Below are positions 1 through 11,124 of a stretch of DNA of 64,000 nucleotides, piece by piece. Each line of letters opens with the position of its first letter. Position 1 is the stretch's first letter. Source of the DNA: Dryas octopetala (Eukaryota > Streptophyta > Magnoliopsida > Rosales > Rosaceae). The position numbers and the translations under genes were made by a program. Location: positions 5,112,228 to 5,176,227 of the forward strand of contig OY992833.1 in NCBI GenBank assembly GCA_963921425.1, given 5' to 3'. The notes below the pieces were generated by a model that did not search any database, had not been told where the DNA came from, and saw nothing but the letters and a program-made list of their open reading frames with translations.

Positions 1-424
1 TGGCTGGCGGCGTGAGCTGAAGTGATGACTGGTGTGCAGGGGTTGGTTGCGCACAGAGAAAGGGAAGAGAGAGAAAACACAGGGAGAGAGAGAGAGTGGG
101 CTCGGGGGAGGTGGTCAGCGCTGGGGGGTGTTCGTCGGAGCCAGAGGTTAGCAAGGGGTGGCTGGTGATGGTGGGTGGTGGCGGCTGGGTGATGCGCGCA
201 GGGGAGGGTGCGGGAGAAGGAAGAAAATGAGGATATAGAGAGAAATGGGCTGATTTTAATTGTGGTGTTTGGGTTTTAAAATTACCCAAATGCCCTTTTC
301 TAGAAAAATCTCCACACTTCCTATCAAAGTTTCCAAATTGAACACCGTTTTTGCCTACGCATTTGGAAATTCGAGTTCTAATTAGCCGTCTCGAACTTAA
401 AGGCCACAAATTTAAATTAAAACA
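1..424. other. LTR-like or intronic non-coding sequence abutting the importin gene
   Basis: This stretch has a GA- and GGTGG-rich left part and an AT-rich right part with phrases (regularly spaced TTCGAG and CTCGAAC words, and a block resembling AAAATTACCC) like those in the LTR-type sequences near 29.3-30.0 kb and 35.6-35.9 kb. It stops, next to a CA dinucleotide, exactly where importin-4 coding sequence begins. It could be the end of an LTR-type insertion or an ordinary intron. No reading frame in it continues the importin protein. Confidence 0.35.
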
Positions 425-430
425 CCCGAG

Positions 431-1972
431 TTAGTTGGAATAGTTGCAATGTCCGTGGGGAGAACTAGGATGGAACCAATCTTACCCCCTTATATAGAAG
501 CTGCAATTTCTGTAATTACATTTTCTCTCCCCTTTGACTATGATCATTTTGTCTCTATGTTGTAATTCATATATGTCTAGTATTTTCACAGGGTTTTGGA
601 TTGGAGTTCAGTGAGCTTCGGGAATATACTCATGGATTCTTAAGCAATGTGGCAGAAATTTTGGATGATGGTTTTATACAGGTTTGGAAGGCTTTGGTTG
701 GGTTAAGCTTAGTGCAATTATATACTTGCTGTCCATATTCATGTAATTGTTTTTTTGGCAAACAGTATCTTCCCCATACTGTACCCCTGGCATATTCTTC
801 CTGCAATCTTGATGATGGCTCTGCAGTGGACATCGACGAGTCTGATGACGAAAATATCAATGGGTATGGTGGGGTTTCATCTGATGATGAAGCTCATGAT
901 GAGTCAAGAGTACGAAATATCAGTATAAGAACAGGAGTTTTGGATGAAAAGGCAGCTGCAACTCAAGCTCTTGGCTTATATGCACTGCATTCAAAGACTT
1001 CATATGGACCGTATCCTTTTAACATCTAATTTATTTTACTATTTGATTAATTTTCTTTTATAAAAATACAATGCTAATGCATAAAATATATTCTGGGTTC
1101 TTTGACTACCTTTAAGCTATTTGGAGGAGTCATTAAAGATTCTAGTAAGACACTCAGGGTATTTCCATGAAGATGTCCGGCTTCAGGCAATCATTGCTCT
1201 GAAACGTGAGTAGCAGCATTCTTTGTATGTCTGTGCACATGTTTAGAGAGCAGCAGTTATTTGGTTATGGCATGACTTTTACTACTGTGCATTTTTCTCA
1301 ACCTTTCATGCTCTTTTTGAAGTGAGGGCTTTCATGCATGTTGAAGTCTAGCACTGAATATTTAAAATCTTCTAGTTGATTGAGGATGCATTCTTCAGCT
1401 TGAAATCTGCTTAGCTCTGAATCAAGAAATATAGTGATCTCTACATATGCAGAGAATAGCATCATTCTACTGTCAACAAGAAGAACCTTGTATGAGTGTG
1501 GGCATGTGTGTGTCGATGAAGCATACTATGAAAGTTGTCATATTAACCAAAAATATATACAGATATAATTATACAGGCACCTTTCTGTTAAGGGACCCCT
1601 CAGATAATTTTATTTAAGGGATCCCTCAAGGAGCCCACTCCATATTGTATTTCAAAGATCCAACCCATCTATTTTTTAGGTCTCTATTCAAAGAACATCT
1701 AGGCGAAAAACTAGACAAATCGGAAACCATTAAAATATTTAATTTTGATCAAATACATAGACGAACAAAATGTTTTTGATAAACACTTGAAACGATGATC
1801 ATTTAATCAAACGGTCAAATGGTTTCCAATTTACCTAAGTTTTTGCAAGGATGATCCTTCAATCATCAAAATATAATGTGGAGTGGGCCTCACAAGGGAT
1901 TTATTTAAGGGATCCCTTAACAGAAGGTGCTTGTATAATTATTTTGTTATTGGATTGTTTGCAGGAGAAGAT

Positions 1973-2015
<43 letters not shown>

Positions 2016-5000
2016 TTTACATTTGTACGTATCAATCTAGAGTGGCTTGACTTTTTTTCTTTTCCTTTTTGATCTACTGAAAAAAAAGTATCAATTTATA
2101 GTTGCACGTGTAGATGAACTCCTCTAGTAAGATTTAGTAGTATAATATAATTGGACAACATGCTAGTTTGTTACAGGTTACTTAACATTTGAAATTTGGA
2201 TTATGTTAGCACTACGATGGTTAATGTCTGTACTGTGTAGTTTGTCTTGTTCTTCTGTATATTATATAATATTTAATATCACTAATCCCTTAATCCGTGT
2301 TTGGTTGATTTCAAATGCAGATATTTTAACCGCAACACAGGCAGTTTACCAGAGTCATAATGTTAGTGGCTATCATCGCTCTCTTTTCTTAAGTGTCATA
2401 ATCAGACAAAATAAGTGTTGTTGAAGGCTTGGTGCCTTGATATATCCTGCTTTACTTTCTTCTCCTTTCTCTTTATTATTCTCTGCAACCCTAGACCTTA
2501 GTACTTTCTTTTCCCTAAACGTTTTCTAGTTACGAAAACTCTATCTAAATCACACCATAATCATGGGAACACCCACCTTGTGTTGTCCTACATGACATCC
2601 TCTTTGGTTAAACACCTTAGTTGGATTATATCTGAAGTTATTCAATTGCAAGATATGCTACTTATATTTATGAAACTGCTTGTTTTGCAGGAAGGACAAG
2701 TAAAGGCTAAAGAAGTTCTGGGTAAAATCCATATTTGGAAATGGCAAATACTTGTACCTCTGGGTGTCCTGGTTTTCCTGTTGTAATATGATCAAACTCT
2801 TCATAATCTGCAGATACTGTGATCAATATTTTTATCAAGACTATGACTGAAGATGATGACAAGGAAGTTGTTGCTCAAGCTTGTATGAACCTTGCTGACA
2901 TCATCAAGGATTATGGATATATGGCTGTTGAACCTTGTAAGTAGGATTTATAGTTGGGCTTCTTTTATTGGTTTACTTTTAAATGCTGATGAAATAATGT
3001 CATCTGATATCAGATGTGCCTCGGCTTGTTGATGCTACTTTGGTACTGCTTCGGGAGGAATCAGCTTGTCAGCTGGCAGCATCCGATGATGAAATTGATG
3101 ATGATGATGTTAAACATGATGAAGAACTTATGGATGCAGTTTCTGACCTTCTTCCTGCTTTTGCAAAGTCAATGGGTCCTCATTTTGCACCTATTTTTGC
3201 AAATCTATTTGAACCTTTAATGAAATTCGCGGTGGGTTGCAGCAGACATTTATAGAATTTTTAGTCGCAATACCTTGCTAGCATTTCTTAATTGTAGTAG
3301 CTTACTTATTTAACTATTTACGTCTGCAGAGAGCTTCACGCCCACTGCAAGATCAGACCATGGTTGTTGCCTGCCTTGCTGAAGTTGCTCAGGACATGGG
3401 TGCTCCAATTGCAGGATATATCGATGTAATTTTATCAGAATTTTATTTAATTATTGTTTTATAGGAAATCAGGGATGTGGTGTGGGTTCTAGAATATAAT
3501 AAGCTAGTTTCTGAAAATTTGTGTCTGGTTTCAGAGGGTGATGCCCTTGGTACTCAAAGAACTAGCATCATCAGATGCAACCAATAGGAGGAATGCTGCA
3601 TTTTGTGCTGGAGAGTTGTGCAGAAATGGGGGTGAGGGGACATTGAAGTATCCTTGTTTATGTCAAGACTTAATTTTGGTTTTCCTTTTTTTCTTATTTT
3701 GTATTTGGAATTTTCGTTTCCTTCTCATTTGTGTTGTGGATGTTGGGTGTTCAGGTATAGCAGTGCATGTGATGAATCATCTTTTGACATCATCTGGTTC
3801 TCAGCAGTTCATTTTTGCTTTGAAACCTATACTCTTAAACCGTTGCCTTCCACTAGTGTTTCCTTTAATCTAATTCCAGATACTGTGGTGATATATTGCG
3901 TGGACTTTACCCGCTATTTGGGGACTCTGAGCCAGATGATGCTGTCAGGGATAATGCAGCTGGTGCAGTGGCAAGAATGATAATGGTGCACCCTGAATCT
4001 ATCCCATTGAATCAGGTAATTTTTCTGTTGGCATTTTCTGACTTTATATTGTGTTATCTTCCCATCTTTCCTTTTTTTTTGTTGAAAGAGAGTATGTTAG
4101 TGAACATGATTTCTTTGGCTTATCATTGTGAAGCTTAAGTATATATTTCCTGGTTTCCTTTTCAGGTACTTCCTGTTTTCTTGAAAGTTCTTCCATTAAA
4201 AGAAGATCATGAGGAGTCCATGGCAGTTTATAGTTGCATCTCTACTCTTGTTTTGTCATCTAATGCGCAGGTCAGTTCATTGCTCCCATTTTAGTCTGAA
4301 ACTGGTTTAGACTAAAATGATTAAATCTCTCTCTCTCTCTGTGTATATATACACTTCGGAAAATTCTCTTTCCGAACAGTATGCAACGTAAGATGCTTAT
4401 GTTGTCAGAATGTGAATCTGGACTATTGATTAGATTGATTCTTGTCTTTATGTGTGTTCTAGATTCAGTCTAGTAAATAAATTTTCTTGCCCGACAACCT
4501 GACTTGTTATGTTACTTGACTATATCAGAACTGTTGATTAAAGAGAATCATGTATGGATATGTGGTCCTGATTCACAATAACATGCCATATCTGGAAAGA
4601 TAACATTACCCTATATATATATATATGTATGTATGTATGTATTCTGTATTGGATTCTTCTTAGAAGGGGTCCCTCATTTGAAGAAATGAAATGGACCACA
4701 TTGTTGCGGTTCATCCCGTAATGTAGTTCAATAACTGTTCATTTTTTTAGTTATTCCTTCAATGATCATCCTTATAAAAAATAAGCCATATCGGAAATCA
4801 TTTAGTAATTGATTATTATCATGATCACAATCAGTGTTTATCGAAAATACTATATTTGTTTATTTTATCTGATCAAAATTATATAACTAAATGGTTTTCA
4901 GTTGGCCGATTTTTTATACGGATGTTCTTTGAATGAGAACCGAAAAAATGAACAGTTCAGATCATTGGATCACATTGGGGTGGGTACACATGTGGTCCTT

Positions 5001-5420
5001 TTCTTTCCTTAAATAGAGGGATTCCTCTTAAGAAGCTCCTTACATATTGGGGAATCCCAAAAGTTGTTAACAACCTTTGTTGTCTTTTTGGGTTTGTTTT
5101 GTATTCTGTTTTTGTTTTTTTGTTTTTTTGTTTTCTTGTTTTTTTGTTTTTTTATCCATTTCTCTTTCTTATGGTAGTAACATTAAGTTTCTTACCCACT
5201 CGTTTTATGTTCAAAGCAGATCCTTTCTCTAGTCCCTGAGTTGGTTAATGTATTTGCTCAAGTTGTGGCATCACCAGTTGAAACTCCTGAGGTTAAAGCA
5301 CAAGTAGGCAGGGGTTTTTCTCACCTGATTTCGCTCTATGGGAATCAAATGCAGCCCCTTTTGAGCAACCTCTCACCTGCACATGCAAATGCCCTAGCTG
5401 CATTTGCTCCAAAAGGCTGA
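431..5420 (+). CDS. IPO4: importin-4-type importin beta, C-terminal half (13 exons, 5' end not in window)
   Basis: Karyopherin-beta family nuclear import receptor made of HEAT repeats. It carries cargo through nuclear pores under Ran control and resembles Arabidopsis At4g27640. Exons read by splice sites and frame: about 431-511, 592-681, 766-1010, 1117-1205, 2321-2361, 2691-2721, 2814-2936, 3014-3231, 3330-3425, 3535-3647, 3880-4015, 4166-4270, 5220-5420. All phases agree and no stop interrupts about 522 codons, roughly half of a usual protein of about 1050 residues. Recognisable blocks are EFSELREYTHGF, the acidic loop DESDDENINGYGG, GVLDEKAAATQALGLYALH, MDAVSDLLPAFAKSMG, VARMIMVHPESIPLNQ and the C-terminal ALAAFAPKG. 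The two longest introns (1206-2320 and 4271-5219) each hold a MITE. The first listed exon lacks a convincing acceptor: AG at 429-430 has no pyrimidine tract. Whether the gene continues upstream or is truncated cannot be decided here. Confidence 0.9.
1574..1933. mobile_element. MITE (copy 1) in importin intron
   Basis: The ends are inverted repeats: CAGGCACCTTTCTGTTAAGG on the left and its near complement, ending GGTGCTTG, on the right. They sit next to an ATAATTAT direct repeat of 8 bp, or 9 bp with a one-base shift. The interior is a long imperfect palindrome with the core CGAAAAACTAGACAAATCGG. No coding capacity. The same family recurs at 4651, 36500 and 52071. Confidence 0.75.
1980..2012. 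repeat. (TG)n microsatellite
   Basis: About 14 uninterrupted TG dinucleotides follow a short TA run inside the long importin intron 1206-2320. Confidence 0.9.
4651..5039. mobile_element. MITE (copy 2, diverged) in importin intron
   Basis: The left end GGATTCTTCTTAGAAGGGGT is matched by an inverted, diverged right end, AGAGGAATTCC-like, near 5020-5039. The interior again carries the palindromic module TAAAAAATAAGCCATATCGG and its inverted partner near 4905. It is non-coding, older than the 36.5-kb copy by divergence, and tolerated within intron 4271-5219. Confidence 0.6.
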
Positions 5421-7078
5421 TGCAGCTAGAGCCAGTGACTTGCCTTCTAATTGCATTTGCTCCAAGAAGCTATCGGTTGAGGCCGTGAATTGTGTTCTTC
5501 CCCAATTTTTTGACTTGTTTTTGCTGCTGAGATTCTTTTCCAAAGTCTGTGGTATGTTATTCCCATGTTTTATAGCTGGGATGGCCGAATCTTGAAGGGA
5601 GAACATCGTTCTGTAAGGTATGCTTATGAACATTATAACCTATTGGGAGAAAAGTACCAAATGGGTGTGGCATAAAGAAACATAGGATGAAATATACTAA
5701 TATGATAGGATTACTAAAACTAAACAGTTACTGAAGTTTCTTGTTTTGATACTGACATTGCCATGGGAAAGAAATACAAACCAAGAAGTTACATTGCATG
5801 ATTGGGAAACTTTCCATCAGTTCTTGGATCTCTGAGTTTTTATACAGGTCAATCATTAAATATTTTGTTTACTTGGAAGGAAGAACTAAATTTACATTAG
5901 ATTTGTGGAATACCCCAAGGCATATTTTAGATATGCCTTTTTTGGTACTACCATATATCAATGCTATTTTTATGCATTGTGAATAATGTGAATTGCATTA
6001 ACCTTGAAATTGTATAAGCATAAGAAAATACAACTAAAAGGGCCTTGAAAGGCTTTGCAAATGAAAATAAAGAGCACTTTGAGAAATAAAAGCGAAGGGG
6101 CTGAATTGGGAGCAAAAAGTTTGCTTTGAATTTTCACATTGTTTGTGAGTTTTTGAGGTTGTTTTGGGGAGGGGGGAGGGGGGAGGGGGGAGGGGGGAGT
6201 GAGGGCGGATTGTTGTTTTTGAGATTGCCTTGTGAGCTTTCTTTTATAGTGGTCTAATTCCTTTGCTCTCAAGTTTTGTAACTAGGTGTGTGACTTAGAA
6301 TGACTTGTTTTTTGGAGTAGGTAAACAGCTGTAGATGCTTTAGTGATAGACAGCTGTTGATGAGTAGAAAATGAGATAAGGATGATGAGTCATTTGCAAA
6401 TATGTTCAGCCGAGAGTTTGGGTTAATACTTGCTTGCCCTTCTTTTACTTCAACTTGTTGACATCCACTTAAAAATATCACAGCAAGCTCTAAAAATATT
6501 CACGCGGGCCATGACCCATTTTTGGTAAAATATTCCCGTGGGCTATGACCCATTTTGGATGGGGTATAAATATTGCCCCCTATTCCTTGAGTATGCAGCC
6601 GAAGATTAAAGAATAAAACAAGTCTTTAATATTTTTCTCCTCATTTCTAAAATTGGACAATTCTCAGCTTAATTCAAAGGACACCAAGAACCATTAAATT
6701 CCTTTTTGACTGTTCAATTCTTGACATGCCCTCCTTCCAGCTAGACCCAATTTCTTTATATTTCTCTCCAGCCTTGCCATGCTTTGTATTTATCAAATAG
6801 TAATACACAAGATAAACCAAGCTGATCTTTAAAGACAATTTATGCATTGGCTGAAGACAAGTACCGTGGCTTCTGAAACCAATGGTGGGGGCAATGGGTC
6901 CACCATTATTATATTTGTAAAAAATTAACACACGTAGTCCCACTCCTACCCAAAAAGCTTGTACTGTGTACCAACATATTGTAATTCAATGGGAATGACT
7001 TCCCATCATTATTTTCATCCCCACTTGTGCATGCCGTTCAAGAATAAAACTGTACACAAGTTCTACGGTATGACCCAG
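5421..7078. other. intergenic, importin 3' flank
   Basis: AT-rich sequence that includes the presumed importin 3' UTR. No gene is supported. Short open frames on both strands have no recognisable content. A G-rich tract at 6166-6199 is the only distinctive feature. Confidence 0.5.
6166..6199 (+). repeat. (AGGGGGG)n G-rich tract
   Basis: About five consecutive runs of four to six G are separated by single A residues, which satisfies the usual G-quadruplex pattern on the plus strand. It lies about 750 bp downstream of the importin stop codon. Confidence 0.8.
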
Positions 7079-7149
7079 CTCCCAACCAGGGCCATCCCAA
7101 AGAATTTGGAGGCTCTATGCAAAAATTAAATTAGGGCCATATAACTCTC

Positions 7150-7486
7150 ACGTATAAATTATATATATATTATTAAAGAGTTTTTTCTTTTTTTGTGTCA
7201 CGACGGAGAAATAGTGGGATCACTACAAAAAAAAAAACTTTTAGTTACGCGCAGGGTTAACCCTAACTTTTGGAAGGCCTAGAGGTAAAAATCTAAATTG
7301 AGCCCCTAATTTTAGTTACGGAGTTTTTAGTTACAATACTGTCACAAAGCTTCTTGTAACTAATACATTTAGTCACAAGATTTACATTTTTAGTCACAAC
7401 TTGTGCTGTGACTAAAACCTTTTTTTTTTTTTTGCAGTGGATAGAGAGGAGAGAGAGGGATAGAAAGGAGAGAGAGGGCTAGAGAG

Positions 7487-7528
<42 letters not shown>

Positions 7529-7925
7529 TGAGAAACAGAATAGTGTGACTAAATTATATATATTATCAAAGAGCTTTTTCTTTCTCTGTGTCGTGACGGA
7601 GAGAGAGTGGGATCACTACAAAAAAAGAGACTTTTAGTTACGGGCAGGGCCGGCCTTGACTTTTGAAAAGCCTAGGGGCGAAAATCTAAATTGGGCTCCT
7701 AATTTTAGTTACGGAGTTTTTAGTTACAACATAGTCACAAAGCTTCTTGTGACTAATACATTTAGTCACAAGATTTACACTTTTAGTCACAACTTGTGTT
7801 GTGACTAAAACCCCCCTTTTTTTTTTTGCAATGGATAGAGAGGAGAGAGGGGGATAGAAAGTAGAGAGAGGCCTAGAGGGGGGAGAGAGAGAGAGAGAGA
7901 GAACTGAGAAACAGAATAGTGTGGC
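7150..7925. repeat. two-copy tandem duplication, about 393-bp period
   Basis: AAATTATATATAT at 7147 and 7552, GATCACTACAAAA at 7219 and 7612, and AACTGAGAAACAGAATAGTG near 7526 and 7902 recur in the same order. The second unit has a shorter GA tract. The duplication lies entirely inside the hAT element. Confidence 0.85.
7221..7437. mobile_element. mini-CACTA element inside the hAT (duplicated at 7614-7830)
   Basis: Starts CACTACAAAAAA and ends TTTTTTTGCAGTG, flanked on both sides by GAT, the 3-bp duplication expected for CACTA. The interior has repeated TTTTAGTCACAA and TAGTTAC words in both orientations, typical of CACTA subterminal repeats. About 217 bp, non-coding. The second copy ends GCAATG before GAT, one base off. 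Confidence 0.6.
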
Positions 7926-8241
7926 GGCACAAAAATGAAGAAGAAGATTGTTAGGTTAACTTCATATATTAAATCTAAATTTATTAATATCAGTTAATTA
8001 CGTAGTATTTATATAAATATATTTATTGGAAGAATAATTTCAGAAGGAGTTGATGGTCTATCAGTTTGAGCCAGTGGTTCCTACCCTTTGTGGTCTCGTG
8101 TTTGATTCTTGTGGTGCTAGTTTGTACCATTTCTTTTTTATTGAGTATATGCTTTTTTTTTTTTTTTTTTGGGGCCCTCCCAAATTGGGGGCCCTGTGCG
8201 ATCACACAGGCCCACCCGTAATAGCCGGCCCTGCTCCCAAC

Positions 8242-8726
8242 AATTTTGTGGGTCATAATTTCACCATAACTGCAATTGTAAAAATTCAACAACTCATCTG
8301 TTCTATCTTGCTGGCAGCTTCTAGCTGAACCGCCACCTTCCTTTCTTTGACATTCTCTCAACTAAAAACACCTCATTGCATGGTTCTGTCGCGAAGTACA
8401 AAAAAATTTATCTCGGCTGTTTGGTAATTTCAAGCTGAGATATTGGTAGAACACTTGCTTTGAGGCTCTAAATTTTTTTTGATAACAATTGGTGGTAAAG
8501 AAGGATGTGATCTCTGCTACCTCTCCTATAACCATGCCAAGATGCTCAACAAGAACTTGCACTCTCCGCCGTACATTATTGCAAGAAAATGCCTCGTCTG
8601 TAAGTGGAAGTAACTCTCGGTCGTGAAACGTCTCGGTTTGGGTCGCTCTACAGTCGGCATGTCCCCCATTGTCTCGACTGTAATCCCAGCCGTGAACTTC
8701 TCAGCGCAAAAACATTCTTGCGGCAT
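8242..8726. other. unassigned repeat-like sequence
   Basis: Minus-strand open stretches cover much of 8362-8753 and appear to continue beyond the TRIM into 9141-9596, as if the TRIM had landed in a longer decayed element or pseudogene. I recognise no domain. Confidence 0.3.
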
Positions 8727-8731
8727 GTTTT

Positions 8732-9073
8732 TGTTGAGAGTAATGTGGAGCAATGTCTCACATCGGAAAACTAAGGTGCTTATAAGTCTTGGGCCTCTCC
8801 ACCCATTGCCAATTGATTTTGGGTTGGATGCTCTAATTCTATCATGGTATCAGAGCTTGGTTATCCGCGTGTAAGGCCCAACGGTCACGCGTGCTCCCAC
8901 GTCACCCAATATAATTTGTTCACGTGTAAGGCTCAAAATATCGCCACACGTGCGGGGGCGTGTTGAGAGTAATGTGGAGCAATGTCCCACATCGGAAAAC
9001 TAAGGTGCTTATAAGTCTTGGGTCTCTCCACCCATTGCCAATTGGTTTTGGGTTGGATGCTCTAATTCTATCA
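8732..9073 (+). mobile_element. TRIM (terminal-repeat retrotransposon in miniature), whole
   Basis: Two 113-bp direct terminal repeats, 8732-8844 and 8961-9073, start TGTTGAG and end TATCA. They differ at about 3 of 113 positions. Directly after the first repeat comes TGGTATCAGAGC, the initiator-methionine tRNA primer site, and before the second is a purine-rich GCGGGGGCG. The 5-bp target duplication GTTTT lies at 8727-8731 and 9074-9078. There is no coding capacity, as expected for TRIMs. About 2.7% repeat divergence suggests an insertion one to a few million years old, depending on the rate assumed. Confidence 0.92.
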
Positions 9074-9078
9074 GTTTT

Positions 9079-10430
9079 TAGGGGGCGGCCATCCGTGCTT
9101 GACTCCTAGTCTTGACATCTCCTCATCTTTGGGTTGAACATCAATCTTTTGTAGATCGTGAGGCGACGAACTGAGACCACTTTTGTTGTAAAGTATATTT
9201 TTTGGCCTCTAAATAAGCTGAAAAACATTGCCCCCCATCTGTGATAAATTCCCCGATTGTAGCCTTCAAATGCAATTTTGTTAACTTAATTGAACATGAG
9301 TTTTCCAAATCTGCTTTATTTCCGATCACCATGTCAATTTTTATAATTTCTCGAAAAATTTGGGGATATGATGGCCCAATATTTGTTGGAGTAGAGACAA
9401 CCTCCTCCTCTATTCCAACCAAATCTTCTTTAGCTCCTTCAATACACTGCCCCCAAACTTTATCAATATCATCATGTAAAGGGTTATTGAAAACAAGCTC
9501 TTTTTCAACATTTTCTTTTTCCTTCTCTCCTAGGCCCAACGAAGTCATTTTTCTTTCTTTTTTCACAAGTGGATCAGGAGGTGACCCAAATTCCATTTGG
9601 AGTTGATAACTTGGCTTTCGCTTTCGCTACTTCTATGTTGGCTGCTGATCTGGCTATTATCACATCCAATTCAGGTCTCTAGCTTGTATTTTTTGGAAGC
9701 CTTTTAAGATTTCTTTCCATTGTTCCAGATTTAACCCGCAAGCAATTGGCCTTCTTTTCTCTTCAACTTTTCTAGGAACCTCCATTGGTGGTGGAGAATA
9801 TTGACACTGGGGTGAGAACATAACCATGTAGGTGAGAATATATATGCTGAATAGCCATGAAGTTGGCCGTGGGGTTCCACGTGGGTGTATTGCCCCTCGG
9901 CCGTATGCCCATAATAGTCCTCATGATCATATGGTTCCCATTGTAGCCGAGGGAATCATCCTAGACCAAATTGATGATGTTCGAGTTAAATGGGGTGACT
10001 TTGTTAAGTTGAATTATATGTGTAGGCTTTGGTATAAGTGGTGATAGCTGGATGTGCCATTTGTGGATATTCTAGAACTTAGATCAATTAATTAAAATTA
10101 ATGCTGCCATACCCATATTTTGTAAAGGGGAATGGGGAAATTAGAAAATGCATGCTTAAGTGCCTAACAGTTTTTGTAAAGGGTATTTAAGTGATGCCTA
10201 GCCTAGCTTAGATATATTTGAAGGAAGGGGTTAGAGATGATGAGGTCTCCCCCTAATTTTTGTGATATGTAGACAACTTTTGGATCCTTGGAGGTTGAAA
10301 TATATGACAAATGATGACTTTTGATATGAAATGGATGTTTAATACTTATCTATGCAGGTTGGCCACTAAATAAATATGCAGTAGATGTTCAATGGTATTA
10401 ACCAATTATATAAGTTTTCATAAAATAAAC
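9079..10430. other. unassigned region with a 151-codon minus-strand open frame
   Basis: An open frame at 9596-9141 on the minus strand encodes a charged, low-complexity protein (KEKENVEKELVFNN, FREIIKIDMVIGNKADLENS) without a domain I recognise. A plus-strand stretch near 9840-10040 reads HEVGRGVPRGCIAPRP and is equally unassigned. The surroundings look like decayed transposon sequence. Not called as a gene. Confidence 0.3.
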
Positions 10431-11124
10431 CCAATATAAAAAAAGATGTTACATAACACTAATTTTAAAATATATAAGATCAGTTCTTGCAAAAAACTGG
10501 AATGGTATAGAGTTTAGATATCCATTTTGGGAAAATAAACGGATACCAATCATGGCTTCAAAATCAGTTTCACAATTCAAACACATATACTTCATCTCTA
10601 AGATATCAATTCTTAGAAACAGTACCAATATCTATGGATATATTTATACCAATTCCACAATTTAAACATATATAATTCATCTCTAAGATATCAGCTTTTA
10701 GAAATAATACCGATGTCTACAGATGTATTTATACCTGTTCCACAATTTAAACACAAATAATTCATCTCTAAGATATTAGTTCTTAGAAACAATACCGATG
10801 TCTATGGATATATTTATACCAGTTCTACATGCAATTAAAACACATATAATTCATCTTTAAGATATCAGTTCTTAAAACCATACTGATATAATATATTGAA
10901 AATATATCAGTTATTGAGTTTTTATCCATCTGAGAAAGAAAAAATTGACTTCATAAATATCAAATTTACATAAGAAACTGATTTTAAAACACTCTTAGCT
11001 AGATATCAGTTCAACACTAATATGTAAACACATGAGAATAGATATCACGTCATCCAATATCGAATTTTAGGGGGTTTAGATATCGGTAAATTACTAATAT
11101 ATATGAGCTTTTTTGTAGTAGTGT
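10430..11124. mobile_element. 3' end of a transposon with GATATCAG subterminal repeats (partner end not found)
   Basis: The stretch ends GAGCTTTTTTGTAGTAGTG, a CACTA-like 3' terminus. Upstream are many GATATCAG/CTGATATC-type words and an 85-bp tandem array. No matching CACTACTACAAAAAAGC start is visible in the window, so the element is either truncated or its other end is degraded. Confidence 0.4.
10571..10905. repeat. 85-bp tandem repeat, four copies
   Basis: Units begin at 10571, 10656, 10741 and 10826 with CACAATTTAAACA-like sequence. Each contains ATTCATCTCTAAGATATCA and GATATATTTATACC. The spacing is exactly 85 bp three times. The last unit is more diverged. Confidence 0.88.

Larger units (their letters stand above)
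7087..8233. mobile_element. hAT-type transposon, non-autonomous
   Basis: The ends are CAGGGCC on the left and GGCCCTG on the right, flanked by an exact 8-bp direct repeat, CTCCCAAC (7079-7086 and 8234-8241), the target-site size of hAT. The right end (GCCGGCCCTG, with the GGGGGCCCTGTGCGATC block) is of a type common in plant hAT elements. No transposase is present. The interior holds a tandem duplication of about 393 bp, each unit containing a small CACTA-like element, GA microsatellites, and near 8055-8120 a short stretch with Pol III box A/B-like words followed by a T run that could be a SINE remnant. Confidence 0.85.

Noticed and set aside
5404-5595. Short open frame overlapping the importin stop codon
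   Set aside because: It begins in another frame of the last importin exon and runs into the 3' UTR; no family resemblance.
9141-9596. 151-codon minus-strand open frame as a possible gene
   Set aside because: No recognised domain, no convincing splice partners, and it lies among decayed repeats beside a TRIM. Kept only as unassigned.
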